DNA of 64,000 nt from UBA1369 sp964571725 (GTDB lineage Bacteria; Patescibacteriota; Gracilibacteria; UBA1369): contig CAZNDB010000003.1 in assembly GCA_964571725.1 (NCBI GenBank), positions 171,433-235,432 on the forward strand, in the 5' to 3' direction. This document shows positions 18,225 to 26,250 of the stretch, in pieces. The notes beneath the pieces were generated by a model. That model did not search any database and was not told where the DNA came from. It was given only the letters and a program-made list of their open reading frames with translations. The position numbers and the translations under genes are program-made. Position 1 is the first letter of the stretch, and each line of letters starts with the position of its first letter.

Positions 18225-18242
18225 ATTATTTCCCAGACCGGA

Positions 18243-18656
18243 TCATCCATCCTCTCCCCCTTCCAGGGAATCATCATCTTCTTCCACCTGGGCCGTTTTC
18301 GCAACGCTTCCGGCAGTTTTATCAACAATTCCCTCCGGAGAACGCACATTATCGGTCATATAACCAATTGTTACGGCCAGCCTGTCAGCGCACAATCCTG
18401 CCATACCTACTACCTGCTGAAGATAAGCAAGTTTGGCTGTAACAGCCTTTTCACTAAAAGCAGGCTGACTCATCAATTTAATCAGCTTTTCAAAGAGAAT
18501 GTCCAAAGCATTATTAGCCATCTCCACACTTTCCGTACTGGGCAACTTGCATATCAGATCATTCAGTTCCTGCACCTGCTCCACCCGCGCATTCAAATCA
18601 GCCGCTTGCTCAACCTCCAACTCATTTTGGTCTTTCAACAGCTCTTTTGATGACAT
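18243..18656 (-). CDS. Hypothetical helical protein with acidic C-terminus
   Basis: This 137-residue protein is nearly all predicted helix, with Leu/Glu/Gln heptads in the N-terminal half, a hydrophobic middle (LAYLQQVVGMAGLCADRLAVTIGYM) and an acidic tail (QVEEDDDSLEGGEDG). It lacks a signal peptide and known motifs. A good promoter lies upstream on the minus strand, which supports expression. Function unknown. Confidence 0.65.
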   Translation of the reverse strand: MSSKELLKDQNELEVEQAADLNARVEQVQELNDLICKLPSTESVEMANNALDILFEKLIKLMSQPAFSEKAVTAKLAYLQQVVGMAGLCADRLAVTIGYMTDNVRSPEGIVDKTAGSVAKTAQVEEDDDSLEGGEDG

Positions 18657-18687
18657 AATTGATAATTAAATAATTAGTCAAGAGTAA

Positions 18688-18716
18688 ATTATAACACAAG
18701 CTTGGTATATAAACAA
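18688..18716 (-). promoter_or_regulatory. Promoter for the helical hypothetical protein
   Basis: On the minus strand TTGTTT, 17 bases and TATAAT (preceded by TG, extended) lie 31 bases before the start at 18656. Confidence 0.6.
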
Positions 18717-18746
18717 GTTGATTTAAAGCTTAGAATTCCGGGAAAA

Positions 18747-18775
18747 TTGACAAAACTTCTGTTAATTAGCAAAAT
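18747..18775 (+). promoter_or_regulatory. Promoter for the HAD-like gene
   Basis: A perfect TTGACA, 17 bases and CAAAAT end 23 bases before the ATG at 18799. Confidence 0.45.
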
Positions 18776-18798
18776 AAACTACCAGTCAAATAAAATTT

Positions 18799-19653
18799 AT
18801 GGAGAAAAAACTTACCGGCTTTATCACCGACATCGATGACACCCTGATCCCCTGGGAACCGCCGCACGCCAAGGCCTATCCGGCCATGGCCAAAGCCCTC
18901 AGTGAAGCATCTGGGCTGCCCTATCAAACGATTGTAGAAAATATCCAACAGGTAAATACCACCCACGGCACCATCGAATACACCGCCCTTGTGCAGGAAA
19001 TGACCTGTTTTCAACAGCTTTCCAGACAGCGCATCGGGCAGCTCATACGTATTGCCATTGACAGTAAAAAAGCCGCCCTGGCGGAATTAACCAAGCCTTT
19101 TGAAGACATAGAACTGCTTCTGGAAACTCTGCGCATCAACCGTCTGGTCTTGCTGGCTCTTAGTGATGCCCCCAAAAACCTGGCCTATCTCAGGCTGAAA
19201 AACTCGGGTCTGCTGCAATACTTTGATCTGGTCATCGGAACCGCCTCTCCCTCCGATGAAAACTTCGACCCGCAATTCCGCATGGAAAACAAACCTTTTC
19301 TGATCCCCACCGCAGCCACCCCGAACAAAAAACCCCACGTACTGCTGGAACATTATCTGAATATCAACGAAAACCGCATTGGCGGGGAATACGCGCTCCT
19401 GGGCAATAGTAACTTTTCCGATCAGGGCCAGGCGCAAAATTACGGCATGGATTTTTATCACAGCCAATGGGACAAGGGCACCGATGAAGAAAGAAACACT
19501 CTGTTACAATTCGCTCCGCTGTCGGCACTGGAAGAAGATGGCACCCAAGCAGTCAAAAACGCCCCCGTGATCCGTCCGGGATACGAAAAAATTGAGGTGT
19601 TTTCGCCGCGCCAAATGATCGAAGAATTACGTCAGCGTGGTCACATCCAATAA
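18799..19653 (+). CDS. HAD-superfamily hydrolase
   Basis: The 284-residue protein has HAD motif I as DIDDT (nucleophile D11, acid/base D13), motif II as LALSDAP with the conserved Ser, and a motif IV region LLGNSNFSDQGQAQNYG. The cap domain is helical and follows motif I. HAD enzymes are mostly phosphatases; the substrate cannot be read from the sequence. It stands alone between its own promoter and an unusual hairpin at 19735. Confidence 0.8.
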   Translation: MEKKLTGFITDIDDTLIPWEPPHAKAYPAMAKALSEASGLPYQTIVENIQQVNTTHGTIEYTALVQEMTCFQQLSRQRIGQLIRIAIDSKKAALAELTKPFEDIELLLETLRINRLVLLALSDAPKNLAYLRLKNSGLLQYFDLVIGTASPSDENFDPQFRMENKPFLIPTAATPNKKPHVLLEHYLNINENRIGGEYALLGNSNFSDQGQAQNYGMDFYHSQWDKGTDEERNTLLQFAPLSALEEDGTQAVKNAPVIRPGYEKIEVFSPRQMIEELRQRGHIQ

Positions 19654-19734
19654 TATCGGCTCCATCCGTTTGATAAAGCTGTTTTGACGTGCCAAGAGGT
19701 TTCAAGCGGATTTCAATCTGTTTTTATAACAATT

Positions 19735-19770
19735 TACTCCAATACGCCAGTTATTATGCGCATCGGAGTA
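19735..19770. repeat. Large hairpin in the HAD-ferredoxin spacer
   Basis: TACTCCAATACGC and GCGCATCGGAGTA can pair over 11 of 13 positions with a 10-base loop. No T-run follows, so it is not a typical terminator; it could be a processing site, an attenuator or part of a small RNA. The rest of the 185-base spacer shows no clear promoter. Confidence 0.5.
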
Positions 19771-19838
19771 ATACATTAATTTACTAATCTGACAAAATTG
19801 CCTATCTTAAACTAGAAAAAATAACCAACACACAATCA

Positions 19839-20081
19839 ATGTTGATTCAAATAGCCAGAGGAACCTGTATCGGGGCTGCCCCCTGCGTTGCAATCGCCGG
19901 GGATGTGTTTCAGCTGGACGAAGAAGGCAAGGCCTTTGTGGTAGGAACCAGCGATGACACGGCCAAAATCAAACTGGCTGCGGAATCCTGTCCGGTCCGG
20001 GCCATTTATTTATATGATGACAATAAAAACCAGATTTATCCGCCTCCTGAGGAAAATCCCCGTCCCTATCAGGAAAATTAA
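19839..20081 (+). CDS. Small ferredoxin, probably [3Fe-4S]
   Basis: The 80-residue protein has cysteines C10 and C16 (CIGAAPC) and C51 (SCPVRAIYLYD). The position that supplies a fourth ligand in [4Fe-4S] ferredoxins (three after C10) is Ala, so a three-ligand [3Fe-4S] cluster is the simplest reading. Single-cluster ferredoxins of this type pass electrons to redox enzymes. It leads a tight run with a DHH phosphoesterase (2-base gap) and an RNR-like protein. Confidence 0.8.
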   Translation: MLIQIARGTCIGAAPCVAIAGDVFQLDEEGKAFVVGTSDDTAKIKLAAESCPVRAIYLYDDNKNQIYPPPEENPRPYQEN

Positions 20082-20083
20082 CC

Positions 20084-21055
20084 ATGAGCATCTCCCCCCC
20101 ATCAGTACAGGTTGATCCCAAGCTGGCAGACCAGGTCTGGTCGGCGCTAAACAAAGCTTCCTCTATAGGAATCATTTCTCACCGCCACCCTGATCCTGAT
20201 TGTGTCGGCAGCAACCTGTCCCTGCGGGAAATTCTCCTGAAATTGGGCAAACAGGTGGATTCCCTCTGCCTGAATGAAATTTCTTCCTCCTGTCAGGGCT
20301 TAAAAAACGTTCACGAGTTCAAATCTGAGTTTCAGGCCGAACGCTATGATCTGATTATCTGCGTGGATTGCGGAAGCAAATCTCAAATCGGTTTTGAACT
20401 ACCCGACACGGGCCGGCCTTTTTTGATTAATATCGACCATCACGCCTCCAACGACCATTATGGCGACCTGAATCTGGTATATGACCGTTATTCTTCCACC
20501 TGTGAAATTGTCTTTCAACTAATGGAAATCTGGCAACAGCCGGTCACAAAATCAACAGCCACCGCGCTCCTCATGGGCATATATTATGATACCGGCAGCT
20601 TCATGCATTCCAACGTCAGTCAGCAACTTTTGGAAATTGCCGGCCGGCTGACGGCCGCCGGAGCAGATCTAAAGCTTATTAAAAACAACCTTTTCCGAAA
20701 TTTCACGCTGTCCAAATATCAACTCTGGGGACAGGCCCTGGAACACATCAAAGTCACGGAACAGGGCAACGCGGTTGCGGTTGTGACACCGGAACAATTG
20801 TCCTCCTGCCAGGCCGATTGTGACGATCTGAGTGGGCTAATTGATTATGTCTGCATGACCAAAAACAGCAAAATGGCCGTGGTCATCAATCAGGAAAAGC
20901 AGAACCAGATCCGGGGATCGCTCAGAACGCGCGAAGAATTCATCGATGTATTCCAAATCGCCCGGAAACTGGGCGGAGGCGGCCACAAAAAAGCATCCGG
21001 CTTTAGTTTCCCGGCCAATCTTGAACAACAAATTATCTGGAAAATAACCAACTAA
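20084..21055 (+). CDS. DHH/DHHA1 family phosphoesterase (NrnA-like)
   Basis: The 323-residue protein has the DHH-family motifs: HRHPDPDCVGS near residues 32-42, VDCG near 95, DHHASN near 118-123 and the DHHA1 glycine motif GGGGHKKASG near 296-305. Relatives (NrnA, MgpA, GdpP C-terminal module) degrade short oligonucleotides, pAp or cyclic dinucleotides using two metal ions, and all of those ligands look intact. It is cytoplasmic. The next gene, an inactive RNR homologue, starts 4 bases after the stop, so the two are probably co-translated. Confidence 0.88.
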   Translation: MSISPPSVQVDPKLADQVWSALNKASSIGIISHRHPDPDCVGSNLSLREILLKLGKQVDSLCLNEISSSCQGLKNVHEFKSEFQAERYDLIICVDCGSKSQIGFELPDTGRPFLINIDHHASNDHYGDLNLVYDRYSSTCEIVFQLMEIWQQPVTKSTATALLMGIYYDTGSFMHSNVSQQLLEIAGRLTAAGADLKLIKNNLFRNFTLSKYQLWGQALEHIKVTEQGNAVAVVTPEQLSSCQADCDDLSGLIDYVCMTKNSKMAVVINQEKQNQIRGSLRTREEFIDVFQIARKLGGGGHKKASGFSFPANLEQQIIWKITN

Positions 21056-21059
21056 AACT

Positions 21060-22985
21060 ATGGATAAAATCATAGTGCTGGACAAACAGGGTAATCAGCA
21101 ATTTCTGGACTTAACGGTATTGCAGCAAATTCTGGAAAACACCGCCCGTGAACAAAATGAAAACAGCTTTTCCGCCGCAATTATCTGGGAAAAAGCCGCC
21201 AAATATCTGGACATATTTCTGATTGGGCCACAGAAAAATCTGACCGAAAACCAGTTATTGGAGTTGTTGGCCAACGTCTGCCGGGAAGAAGGTTTTCAGA
21301 AGCTGTCCGAAAAACTCAAAACCTTTACCTCCCTGCCCTTAAGTCCGCTGGCCGCCGGCCAGCCGTCCCCCGCCACCACACTCAGCAAAAACGCCCAGGA
21401 AAAACTCAAAAAACTTTTTCTTCCGCCCACCCAAAACCATCTGGATATAGACAGTCTGATCGGGAAAATCGCCTACCATAAAACCAGCGATGAAAATGCC
21501 GAAGCCTTGACCAAACTTTTTCAGCAGGGACGTTTTATCCCCCATCAAAACATCCTCAAAGGGCAACAAGCCTTTGACCACATGCAAATAGTCCTGGAAG
21601 ACAATTTGAACGACATTTTCGATCAACTGAAACAGGCCGCTATCAATTTCCAGAATCTGATTTCCACCAACATCAACTTTTCCCGCATCCGTCAGAAAAT
21701 GTCGATTATTAAAAGTACCAGGGGGTTTTCTTCGGGACCGGTCTCCTTTATCAAAATCTACACCGCAACTTTCGACACTTTGCGCCAAAACCTCAGTACC
21801 AGCTTCACCCCTTTACAGAGCTTTACTCTGAGCATCCATCATCCCGACATCCTGGAATATCTGATCTTTATCAAAAATTTCCAGAAAAACTCCCTCAATA
21901 AACATTTACGGTTTTTGATTGAAATATCCCCCCAGTTTCTGGACGCGCTGCTCAAGGAAGAAGACTTTGAACTGATCAGTCCCGAAAACAATCAGGTGGT
22001 AAATCTGCTCAGTGCCAAAAACACTTTTGACCTGATCGTCTCTACCATTATTGAAAATCCCCAGCTGGGCATCCGACAACAAAAGAATCTGATCGGCAAT
22101 TCCGTACAGATTTCCGGTATGGTCAATCTGGCCGCCTACAGCAACTGTTCCGATCTGGAAAAAGAGCTGGTTATGGACCTGAAAGTCGTCCAGGAATATC
22201 TGCAAAAACAGCAGACCAATCTGGAAAAGACATTCAAAACCGCCCAAATTAAAACCTGTATTTATTTTACCGGCTGGACGGACTTCCTGATAAAGAGAAA
22301 AGTCGTTTACGGCTCCATCAGTTCAATCGAACTGGCCGAACGCATTTTCTCCCTGATCCGCTCTTCGGTGGACGGCAGTATTGAGCTTTCCGTGACCCTG
22401 CATTCGCCCCTATTAAGTCTGTTTGAGCAAACCGTGGGAATTGAGTGTCTGGACTATTTGGCTGCCCTTAAAATCAATCTGGACGGGCAGGAGGTACATC
22501 AACTGCACCCCACCCTAAAGGAATACCTGACTGAACTGGGTTTGCCCGCCAACGAAAGCACCAGACAAATCTATGAAACCAATTCACTTAACGATCTCTA
22601 TCAGATCCCGGTCAACGTCAAACAGCTTTTCAAAACCTCACGTGAGATCGACCCGCAATTCCACCTGGAATTACAGAAAGAAATTGAACAGAAGCTGCAG
22701 GGTGAAATTGAAAAAAGAGTATATTTTGAAAACTCCATGGATCTGGAAAAAATCAAAGAGATTTTGCTGGAAAAGCTTAAACTTGGTATAAATAGCATCG
22801 GCTTCTTTCAGTTTGGAACAATTAACAAATTGGCGGAGGAAAACGAAGTGGAAAACGGCAAAAGCTTTCTGATGTCTTTGGGCAAAAACAAAAAACGCCG
22901 TCACCGCGAAATCCAGCCACCCCTTTTCCAGATCAAGAAAACCGAGGAGATAACTCTGCCGCCGATTATCAATCAACAGTCTTAA
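21060..22985 (+). CDS. Degenerate class II ribonucleotide-reductase homologue (pseudoenzyme)
   Basis: The 641-residue protein follows the class II RNR (NrdJ) order: a possible ATP-cone at 1-90; INFSRIRQK then STRGFSSGPVSF (219-230), like the usual FSRLRPKG and STGGVASGPVSF; HHPDILEYL; FDLIVSTIIENPQLGI; and near 517 PVNVKQLF with EIDPQFHLELQ. The radical-site NPCGE is NSVQI (N347, V349, I351), so the thiyl Cys and catalytic Glu are gone, and the SCFVL Cys position reads MQIVL. The third Cys may survive in YSNCSDL. The phosphate-binding SKTxNxP reads EKRVYFE. The C-terminal Cys pair is absent. The frame is intact, so it is probably kept for a non-catalytic role such as nucleotide binding. Confidence 0.75.
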   Translation: MDKIIVLDKQGNQQFLDLTVLQQILENTAREQNENSFSAAIIWEKAAKYLDIFLIGPQKNLTENQLLELLANVCREEGFQKLSEKLKTFTSLPLSPLAAGQPSPATTLSKNAQEKLKKLFLPPTQNHLDIDSLIGKIAYHKTSDENAEALTKLFQQGRFIPHQNILKGQQAFDHMQIVLEDNLNDIFDQLKQAAINFQNLISTNINFSRIRQKMSIIKSTRGFSSGPVSFIKIYTATFDTLRQNLSTSFTPLQSFTLSIHHPDILEYLIFIKNFQKNSLNKHLRFLIEISPQFLDALLKEEDFELISPENNQVVNLLSAKNTFDLIVSTIIENPQLGIRQQKNLIGNSVQISGMVNLAAYSNCSDLEKELVMDLKVVQEYLQKQQTNLEKTFKTAQIKTCIYFTGWTDFLIKRKVVYGSISSIELAERIFSLIRSSVDGSIELSVTLHSPLLSLFEQTVGIECLDYLAALKINLDGQEVHQLHPTLKEYLTELGLPANESTRQIYETNSLNDLYQIPVNVKQLFKTSREIDPQFHLELQKEIEQKLQGEIEKRVYFENSMDLEKIKEILLEKLKLGINSIGFFQFGTINKLAEENEVENGKSFLMSLGKNKKRRHREIQPPLFQIKKTEEITLPPIINQQS

Positions 22986-23004
22986 AAACTTATAAAAACA
23001 CAAA

Positions 23005-23631
23005 ATGCTCGATCTGCTCAGCACCGTAATCACGGTTTTCATACTTATTCCCGTCCTCTATTTTACCAGCCAGAACTTTAATCAAACCTTCGCCCTGGTG
23101 CTTCTGATATTGATCAGCGTACCCACCATCATGTCCATGATTAACGGAGCCCCTTTTGTTCCGACCCCCATGAACCGCGTCAGACAAATGGTAGCGCTGG
23201 CCAAAATTAAAAAAGGCCAACGGGTTTATGATATCGGCTGCGGCGACGGGCGGTTTGTCTATATAGCAGCCAATGAATACGGAGCCAAAGCCACCGGAAT
23301 CGAACTTTCGCCTCTGGTCTACCTGCTGGCGCTTTGTCGGAAACTGATCTGGCGGTCCAAAGCTCAAATCCGTTTTGCCGATTTCAAACATTGCGACCTC
23401 TCCGACGCGGAAATAGTTTTCTGCTATCTTTTGCCGGACAGTCTGAAAAAAATTCAGCCCGAACTGGATAAACAGATCAAAAAAGGGACCCGTTTTTATT
23501 CTTACGCTTTTCAAATTCCCAACTGGAAACTGATTCATTCCGAGGAAAGAAACCACAAACTCAACCTGGGACCGGAGGAAAGAAACCACAAACTCAACCT
23601 GGGACCGGTTTTCGTCTACGAAAAAGTATAA
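23005..23631 (+). CDS. Membrane-anchored class I SAM-dependent methyltransferase
   Basis: Residues 1-48 of 208 form two membrane helices. They are followed by a Rossmann methyltransferase with motif I VYDIGCGDGRF (about 72-82), an acidic motif II (GIELS) and a late VFCYLLP strand. The catalytic domain is short and the substrate is unknown. Near the C-terminus the 11-residue unit EERNHKLNLGP occurs twice in a row, from an exact 33-bp duplication. The 3-prime end overlaps the convergent comEC gene by 38 bases. It follows the RNR-like gene by 19 bases and probably shares its transcript. Confidence 0.8.
   Translation: MLDLLSTVITVFILIPVLYFTSQNFNQTFALVLLILISVPTIMSMINGAPFVPTPMNRVRQMVALAKIKKGQRVYDIGCGDGRFVYIAANEYGAKATGIELSPLVYLLALCRKLIWRSKAQIRFADFKHCDLSDAEIVFCYLLPDSLKKIQPELDKQIKKGTRFYSYAFQIPNWKLIHSEERNHKLNLGPEERNHKLNLGPVFVYEKV
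23542..23607. repeat. Exact 33-bp in-frame tandem duplication
   Basis: Two identical 33-bp units, 23542-23574 and 23575-23607, encode EERNHKLNLGP twice in the methyltransferase. The comEC stop codon (complement of 23594-23596) lies in the second unit, so losing one copy would leave comEC unchanged and shorten only the methyltransferase. Confidence 0.95.
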
Positions 23632-25048
23632 ACACCAAAGAATAATATACAATCACCAGCCAGGTCTGACCCTTGCCGAATTCTATCTGCGCCAAAGGCA
23701 GATCAGCCAATATGCCCACCAGATTAAGCATCTGACGCACCAGGATTTCTGTTACGCCGACTAAAGGCAGGGCCAGCACCGGCCAGATCAAACCGGTCAA
23801 CAAAACCGCCACTCCGATCAGCATTAAAAACGGGATCAGCGGCCCCACCGCCAGATTAGCCAGAGGCGAAATCAGTGAAACCCGCCCGAAATAATAAAAC
23901 AGGAAAGGCAGCGTGATCACCTGGGCGGCCAGCGTTGTAGCAATGCCATCCCATAATAAATTTCGCCAATCCTTCTCCGGAAAAAACTCGAAATATTCCG
24001 AAAACAAAACCAGACTGAGAGTGGCAAAAACAGACAACTGAAAAGATAAGTCAAAATTCAGCAAACGGGGATCAAAGCAAACAATCAGAAAAGCGCTCAA
24101 CAGAATTATCTTCAAAATTTTGGTCCGGCGTTCCAACACCCTGACCAGTAACATCATAATTCCCATCACTCCCGCCCTTACCACACTGGCGGAAGCCCCT
24201 GTCAAAATCACAAAAAACACAATTACAGAAAACGCGCACCAAAAACGGACGATCTTTTTCCGGCCGGTCGTCAAAAGAATCACCAGATTGATGATAATGG
24301 TTATATTAAAACCGGAAATAGCCAAAATATGGGAAAGCCCGGTCGCCTGGAAATCAGCCGCCACCTGCTCGGGCAGACTGCCCCTCTCCCCCACCAGTAT
24401 CCCGCTGATCAAAGAAGCCGCCGGTTCAGCCAGACTGGAAGACAGGGAGCCCAAAAACAAGACCCTCAAATCATAAATCAGACTGAGCAGATTCCTGCCC
24501 GGCAACCCCAGTTTTTTATTGATCCGGGCGGATTCCAGAAAGCCGTCCAGTCTTCTGCGAAAAAGATAAATCCTTTTCTTTTCATCCAGTTCATCCCAGT
24601 CCGGCCTGAATCCTTCCACCAATATTTTTTGCCCGTATTCAACAGGCTCATTACGGTCAAATCTGGCCAGCAGCTTCGCTGCTGCACCCGAATCGGCTTC
24701 AACGGTTTGTAAAAGTACCTCCTGAAACTGGCCCTTTTTGTCCGGCAATCCAACCACATTGGCTACCCGACTGGTCATACCGGAAATGTCCGCCGGCCGC
24801 CGGTTTTCGCCCAAATCCAGACCAATGCGCACCATCCCCAATAAAATCCCTGCCAATATAACCAGAACAAATTTACGGCCCGCCCGAAGCGCCCAGATTT
24901 CCCGGCCAAACATAGCCGTCCAGAACAATACGGCCAGTGAAAGCACGTAAAACATCATCGATTCATAACAAAAAAACAGCCGGCAGCTGATACCCCACAA
25001 AAACCCCAGAATCCACGAATTGATCCAAAAATCTCTTTGCATGACCAT
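23594..25048 (-). CDS. comEC: ComEC/Rec2-type DNA-uptake channel protein, without the C-terminal hydrolase domain
   Basis: ComEC forms the channel that brings single-stranded DNA across the membrane in natural transformation. The 484-residue protein has three N-terminal helices, an OB-like soluble domain (about 85-180) and the competence domain with GLSHILAISGFNITIIINL and a multi-helix core (LTGASASVVRAGVMG). The metallo-beta-lactamase-like domain of full-length ComEC is absent, as is common in CPR bacteria. Starts at 25048 or 25042 are both possible (MVM). No other competence genes are near. Confidence 0.88.
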   Translation of the reverse strand: MVMQRDFWINSWILGFLWGISCRLFFCYESMMFYVLSLAVLFWTAMFGREIWALRAGRKFVLVILAGILLGMVRIGLDLGENRRPADISGMTSRVANVVGLPDKKGQFQEVLLQTVEADSGAAAKLLARFDRNEPVEYGQKILVEGFRPDWDELDEKKRIYLFRRRLDGFLESARINKKLGLPGRNLLSLIYDLRVLFLGSLSSSLAEPAASLISGILVGERGSLPEQVAADFQATGLSHILAISGFNITIIINLVILLTTGRKKIVRFWCAFSVIVFFVILTGASASVVRAGVMGIMMLLVRVLERRTKILKIILLSAFLIVCFDPRLLNFDLSFQLSVFATLSLVLFSEYFEFFPEKDWRNLLWDGIATTLAAQVITLPFLFYYFGRVSLISPLANLAVGPLIPFLMLIGVAVLLTGLIWPVLALPLVGVTEILVRQMLNLVGILADLPLAQIEFGKGQTWLVIVYYSLVFILFRRRKPVPG

Positions 25049-25099
25049 ATACCTGGAAAACTACTCCGCCCTGTTTAAATCGAAATTAAATATTATTAA

Positions 25100-25126
25100 A
25101 AAGCCCCCCGCGAAGCGGGGGGCTTT
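25100..25126 (-). terminator. Rho-independent terminator of the lipoprotein gene
   Basis: A perfect 12-bp GC-rich stem (AAAGCCCCCCGC / GCGGGGGGCTTT) with a 3-base loop is followed on the minus strand by a T-rich run. It lies after the minus-strand lipoprotein gene and just upstream of comEC, and separates the two. Confidence 0.9.
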
Positions 25127-25153
25127 CTCATTTCATCATTTCCTCAAAACACT

Positions 25154-26113
25154 TTAGAGGGGAAGTGAACTTAATGCTTCGGCGGGAATCGGCTGAGCAT
25201 CAGCAGGAACCTCAATGGTAACCGGTTTGTTCAAATCGGAGAGGGTTACCTCAACTGTTACGGAACCGCTGGGAGCTGACTGATCGGCATTCTCTTTGAT
25301 GGTAAATACGCCTTTAACCTTGTTGAGTACGCCCGAATCCTTGCCTACGTAGAAATCACCGGAGAAATCAAAACTTTCCAGTGAAGCTTTCATCTCGGCT
25401 TTTTCTTCCTCGCTGACGGTCTCACCCTGTAATTCGGCGGCCTTGGCTACAAAAGTCGAAAAAGCATCCTTGTCCAAAACACCGGTATAATGATAACTTT
25501 GTTCACCTGCTACGCTTTCCATATTGACATAGGCAACATTCTTGAAGAATTTGGTCTGGTCAATCAAAGCTTTCATCTTTTTCTGATCTTCAGTCATGTT
25601 GGCTTCTGCCCCCTGTGGCATGGATTTGGCCATTTCCTCCAAAGCTTCCGGAGGAACCGGCATAGTCCACCACTTATTGATCAACTCGGCCTTCATCTCT
25701 TCAGGTATGGTAATAGCCCCTTTGCCTTCCAAAGCCATCAGGTTGAGATAAAGAGCGTCTTTATTCATTCTGAAGGATAATTCACCGTCACCTCCGTCCT
25801 GATCGGCCATCATATTGCCTTTCAAATTCAGATTGAGTCGGGGATCCTTGGCATCCTTGGTATCAATGCCGCCCTTCATGGTGGCATCAAAAGTTACCTT
25901 GGCCGGAGGTTGTCCGGCGGGACCCTTCAGGTCACCCTTTAAACCTAAATCAAAATTATAGGAAGTCATGCCCGATAGTTTCATCAACCCTTCCTGCAAA
26001 GCCACCTCAGGCGCTTTCTGAGAAGTTGGTGCCGAAACATCCTGACAACCGGCCAATCCAAAGGACAGAACCATCAGTCCTGAGACCGCCAGAGTTTTAG
26101 TAACATTACTCAT
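25154..26113 (-). CDS. Large lipoprotein, LolA/LppX-like fold suspected
   Basis: The 319-residue protein has a signal peptide with lipobox LAGC (Cys about residue 23), then a beta-rich domain with alternating polar/hydrophobic strands (YNFDLGLKGDLKG, LNLNLKGNMMAD, ALYLNLMAL, SYHYTGVLD, GVFTIKENADQ). This pattern is seen in LolA/LppX and DUF6612-like lipid-binding lipoproteins, but I cannot assign a family with certainty. It is probably on the outer face of the membrane. It is a single-gene unit with a promoter that carries a palindrome in its spacer and a strong terminator. Confidence 0.75.
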   Translation of the reverse strand: MSNVTKTLAVSGLMVLSFGLAGCQDVSAPTSQKAPEVALQEGLMKLSGMTSYNFDLGLKGDLKGPAGQPPAKVTFDATMKGGIDTKDAKDPRLNLNLKGNMMADQDGGDGELSFRMNKDALYLNLMALEGKGAITIPEEMKAELINKWWTMPVPPEALEEMAKSMPQGAEANMTEDQKKMKALIDQTKFFKNVAYVNMESVAGEQSYHYTGVLDKDAFSTFVAKAAELQGETVSEEEKAEMKASLESFDFSGDFYVGKDSGVLNKVKGVFTIKENADQSAPSGSVTVEVTLSDLNKPVTIEVPADAQPIPAEALSSLPL

Positions 26114-26149
26114 GTTCTTTTGTTAATGGATAAATAAAATTGCCCTTGG

Positions 26150-26178
26150 ATACTAACCAGAAAAACTTCTGGTGTCAA
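26150..26178 (-). promoter_or_regulatory. Promoter of the lipoprotein gene with palindrome in the spacer
   Basis: On the minus strand TTGACA, 17 bases and TAGTAT. The spacer contains a perfect 6-bp inverted repeat, CCAGAA-N4-TTCTGG (26157-26172), a likely repressor site. Confidence 0.55.
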
Positions 26179-26250
26179 AACAAGAATTTGGTTAAAATAA
26201 CCTGGCCAAATTCTAATTTATCGCCAAAACCGGCTAATTTTTTTCCAAGC

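Noticed and set aside
23542..23607. CRISPR-like repeat
   Set aside because: Only two adjacent 33-bp units without spacers, in a coding frame: a tandem duplication.
26140..26250. Longer start of the LCP protein
   Set aside because: It covers the divergent lipoprotein promoter and is not LCP-like; the basic MNFKKRR start is normal.
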